This document shows, one piece after another, positions 60,801-64,000 of a stretch of 64,000 nucleotides of DNA. The stretch's first letter is position 1. Every line of letters begins with the position of its first letter. The notes below the pieces were generated by a model. It was not told where the DNA came from, ran no database searches, and saw nothing but the letters and a program-made list of their open reading frames with translations. The translations under genes and the position numbers were made by a program. Source of the DNA: Poronia punctata (taxonomy: Eukaryota > Ascomycota > Sordariomycetes > Xylariales > Xylariaceae); assembly GCA_022579005.1 (NCBI GenBank), contig MU401574.1:41809-105808 (forward strand), read 5' to 3'.

Positions 60801-63800
60801 CGCGGAATACCTAGCAGTACACGTAAGAAGAGATGGAAAAGGAAAGGGCGTGTGTGGATGTTGGTATTTTTGCGTGTTAGTCCTTCTTTCTAGACGGAAT
60901 AGATTTGATATACACGTACAAATTAGGGGTATGGTATGTAAATTGTATGTACGAGTAGCAGCTTCTACGTCTCGAAAAGAAACAAAGGAAAAAAGATGCA
61001 AACTTGATATCGATGCGATGCGCTGTAACTTTTTCCTCTTACAGGTATTTTCTTGTCAATGTTTCCTACACCCCTCCCCTCTCCACCCTGATTACTTAAC
61101 CCCTTGTTCATTTCCGTCCTTGCTCGCTTGCGTTGACCCTCTACGTGTAAGCACGCCTATTTACGAGTACGTACTCGGTGCTCATCCTCATATACGAGTA
61201 CTTATAACGGGTTTGGAAGAGAGGAAGGAGTGTGTGATTTGCGCGTAAAAGAAACGGGAGTTCCGGGGCGGAGGTATCAGCGGAACGCGCCTTCTTCTGA
61301 TTTTTATGCAACGGTGACGGGCGGCTTTCGGTTCCTAGGTATGTAGTCACAGTTACATCGCGGTGATAGTCTAGGTTCAATTGTATGGTATGGTATGGTA
61401 CCGAATCATATCCTCTTTCCCCAGTTCTCCATTCCCTCTATACAAGTACATACCTTGTACGTGTGTATGCGCGACCGTTTGCTTCTGTATTGGATTAGGT
61501 ACATGATGATTTTATTTACTTGATGCGCGTTTCGTAGAAACCTAGGTTAGGTGTATGGGGTATATTTCAAACGTACAACTTGCAATTATTCTTCATAGGG
61601 AGGTACTTACTTGTAAGTGCTGATGGGATGGTGTACATGACAGGGAAAGGCCCGTTGTTGTTTGAAAGCATTGCGTGCGTTCGGAGTTTTCGTGGCTCGC
61701 GTCTCCTGGAAATTGGGTTCCACGGTTCGGTTCGGTACTTTCTTTGCTTACATACCTACAAGTATCTACAAATCTTGTTACCAACAACCACAATACAGGT
61801 ATGGACCTAACCAACGACGCAAGAGATGAATTTGGGTAATTGCGTACAGGCGGGGATTCCTAATACAAGCTGTTTCCTCCGAGATTATAACATGAATTAT
61901 AGCACGGTGTATCTAGATCTTGTTATAGTTTAATATAGAAGGTTACAGTGTAGCCGGACGGGAGACCCGGTCTACGCCGACAGGTACTTGTACATCAAAT
62001 AGGTGGCAGCTTTGACTTTATCTGTACACGGCCAAATGGTACCCGGGTAGGAATAAATAATTAAAGGAATTCTTGCGTATGTAGCGGTTATTCCCGACTG
62101 ATACAATGCGGAAGAAAGACCGAAGGAATGTAACGGGTAACAAAGTTTGAATGCCCGTCCGAGCTTAAGTATTAGTCACAGCCCGGGACGGCACGTCTAC
62201 GCCGCGGGTTATTTTGTAGTCTACATGCCTGTTTAAACTACTGCAGGGGGTCTTCCAAACCTTGACTACAAGCAGCAATACACGTAGAACCACCTATTTT
62301 CTTTGATGATAATCAACTACACGTACTTGGAAGAAGCGCCCAAGATAGATTTCTCAGCAAAACGCGTCTAGAACTGGTCTAGAAACCAGACGCGATGCTA
62401 GCTCAACACCCCCCTCCCCCCTGCCCCCTGGTCAGAGCCCTGGTCGTGCGCAATTGACCGGGATAAGCACTATATCAGTGGGTACATACCTAATTACAGT
62501 ACCGTAATGCCGTGATGCACCCCTACAACCCAGATAGAGGTATAGTGACCGATAGGGGACGGTTACCCGGTGCATGTTGGTTGCATCAATGGCACGCTTT
62601 TGTCCACAAACAAGGGTGTCCACCCGAGCGAAGAACTTTTACAGTTACCGGTAAAAAGAATTGCCATGTACATGTACAAAAATAAATGGTCGATCGAAAC
62701 CAGAGACCTTCTACCAACGTACTCCCAAGAATTCTCATGATCCTTCTAACAATCCTATCCTTTGCTTTGCTATTATCATGTCCTACCTTAACTCCTATAT
62801 CCTAAACTAGTAAACGTTTTATACATTCTTGTGCTTGTATACTGTAAACTGGGTAAAATCAAAACTTGCTGTATTACATGCCAAAAAGTAGATTTGGTAC
62901 CTATGCTTTAGATAACCTTGGCCTACTAAGCGCATGCCGACATACACGTAAATACATGAACAAGGTGTGTTTTTTTTTCGCCGGGTATTGCGTCGACCGC
63001 GATTGTGCTTGTCTAGGTACCTTCGCTGTAAGTCGGGGTATGTAAATACAAAAATAGGTCAGAGCAAGACGCACACTGTTTAATACAAAAATACTGCTAA
63101 ACCTGACCAAGATCAAGATCAAACCTAATAATCCTGGAATAGATATAGCTCACCAGATATCATCATCAATCACTCCTCTGGTTGGCTACCTTATTTCACG
63201 AGTTATGGGGGAGGAGCTGAAGCATAGCTCAAGATTAGGTAGGTAGACTAGACGACATAGGTTAGAACCTAATAAGAGCAAAAGTTCCTCTGCTCGATTA
63301 TAACTCCGAAAGTCCCCTTCTTTTTTTTTTCTTTTTCTTTTACCAAGAGATATCCTAAACGATGAACGCATATACGTGTATACTTGCTAGTATGAAGATT
63401 TTTATCATTATGCCATTTACAGAATCATTTCAGCCCGATGTACGTGTATTATTCTGACATCATCTTTCGTTTTCTAGTAGTCTAGGTAATCGCTTTCTAC
63501 ACGTACAAGTAGATTGATAATGACCAACCACGTCTAATACAAAAGTCCCCATGATATGATCGCAAGGCGACGCGCAAATTTTTTTTTTTTTGCCCTCGCC
63601 CTCTATTGCACCTAGAACCATTTATGGGACGAAATCGGACACGAAAAACATGATATCGATATTTAATTTACAACCTCTATCTATCTCTTTCATTTTCTTG
63701 GTATGTGATGTGATAGGCGCGTACGCGACGCATCTATCTAAGTATCTTACACGTACCTTCAACGTACCTTTTAATCTTTGGGTACATACATACCAGGCAA

Positions 63801-63905
63801 AAACTCCGATTTGGGTGGTTTGAGAAGTATACTGCTTGTTTGCTAGATGGTCCTTTCATTTCCCGGTATCGACGCAGATTGGTCGATCGCGCTTATTAAT
63901 GGGAC
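54816..63905. other. 9-kb region with no recognisable gene
   Basis: Frames such as 55667-56077 and 58148-58582 (plus) reach 136-144 codons without any motif. The stretch is rich in GTAC, TACGTA and TAGGTA words and holds nine TACGAGTA/TACTCGTA octamers. It also has a GCCAGGCT array at 55481-55511 and a perfect 14-base palindrome at 61164-61177. I see no tRNA or rRNA. Confidence 0.45.
55481..55511. repeat. 8-bp GCCAGGCT tandem array
   Basis: About four copies in a row, the last one diverging to GCCAGGGC. Confidence 0.8.
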
Positions 63906-63906
63906 T

Positions 63907-63946
<40 letters not shown>

Positions 63947-64000
63947 CGGGGGGGGGGGGGGGGGGGGGGGGGGGGGCGGGGGCGGGGGGGGGGCGGGGCG
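63906..64000. repeat. Poly-G run with sparse C at the window end
   Basis: About 95 bases of almost pure G, with single C at 63947, 63977, 63983, 63994 and 63999. It looks more like a sequencing or assembly artefact at a contig edge than biology, but a real homopolymer cannot be excluded. Confidence 0.9.

Noticed and set aside
62359..62396. Complex palindromic stretch with CGCGTCT/AGACGCG arms
   Set aside because: The arms are only 7 bp and the inner pairing is weak; kept out of the feature list as likely chance.

Overview
The window reads as nuclear DNA of a filamentous ascomycete (Pezizomycotina, probably a Sordariomycete; inference). The evidence is short GT..AG introns of about 50-125 bp in almost every gene, a highly reducing polyketide synthase, an Ecm33-type wall protein, a fungal Pfa5 palmitoyltransferase with DHYC in place of DHHC, and long intergenic stretches. 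I rebuilt the splice junctions by hand by requiring reading-frame closure and agreement with remembered family sequence. No alignment could be run.

Layout. 1-6873 (+): 3' part of a highly reducing PKS whose KS start lies left of the window. 7586-9284 (-): secreted Ecm33-like leucine-rich wall protein. 9285-14786: no gene, minisatellites. 14787-18438 (-): importin-beta family transport receptor (Nmd5/importin-7 type, 7 exons). 18439-22701: no gene. 22702-24054 (-): RfeG-like low-complexity regulator. 24055-28100: no gene. 28101-30488 (-): DNA polymerase eta. 31328-32662 (-): Pfa5 palmitoyltransferase. 33342-34160 (-): secreted NTF2-like protein. 35406-35654 (+): small cysteine-rich ORF. 36113-37560 (-): membrane-anchored paraoxonase-like protein. 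39447-41161 (+): sugar transporter. 41613-42718 and 43161-44657 (-): two conserved fungal proteins of unknown function, head to tail. 44658-64000: more than 19 kb without a recognisable gene, holding relics of repeats and ending in a poly-G run.

Functionally, the PKS is probably the edge of a secondary-metabolite cluster that continues to the left, because nothing to its right looks biosynthetic. The middle is housekeeping (nuclear import, translesion synthesis, protein palmitoylation) mixed with secreted and transport functions. The right third looks like a decayed repeat island with signs of RIP: a 37-bp tandem array and an 85-bp inverted-repeat pair whose base substitutions are essentially all transitions, an AT-rich MITE-like element, and a possible copia LTR fragment. 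An octamer, TACGAGTA/TACTCGTA, occurs at least 22 times by eye, always between genes, and I know of no explanation for it.
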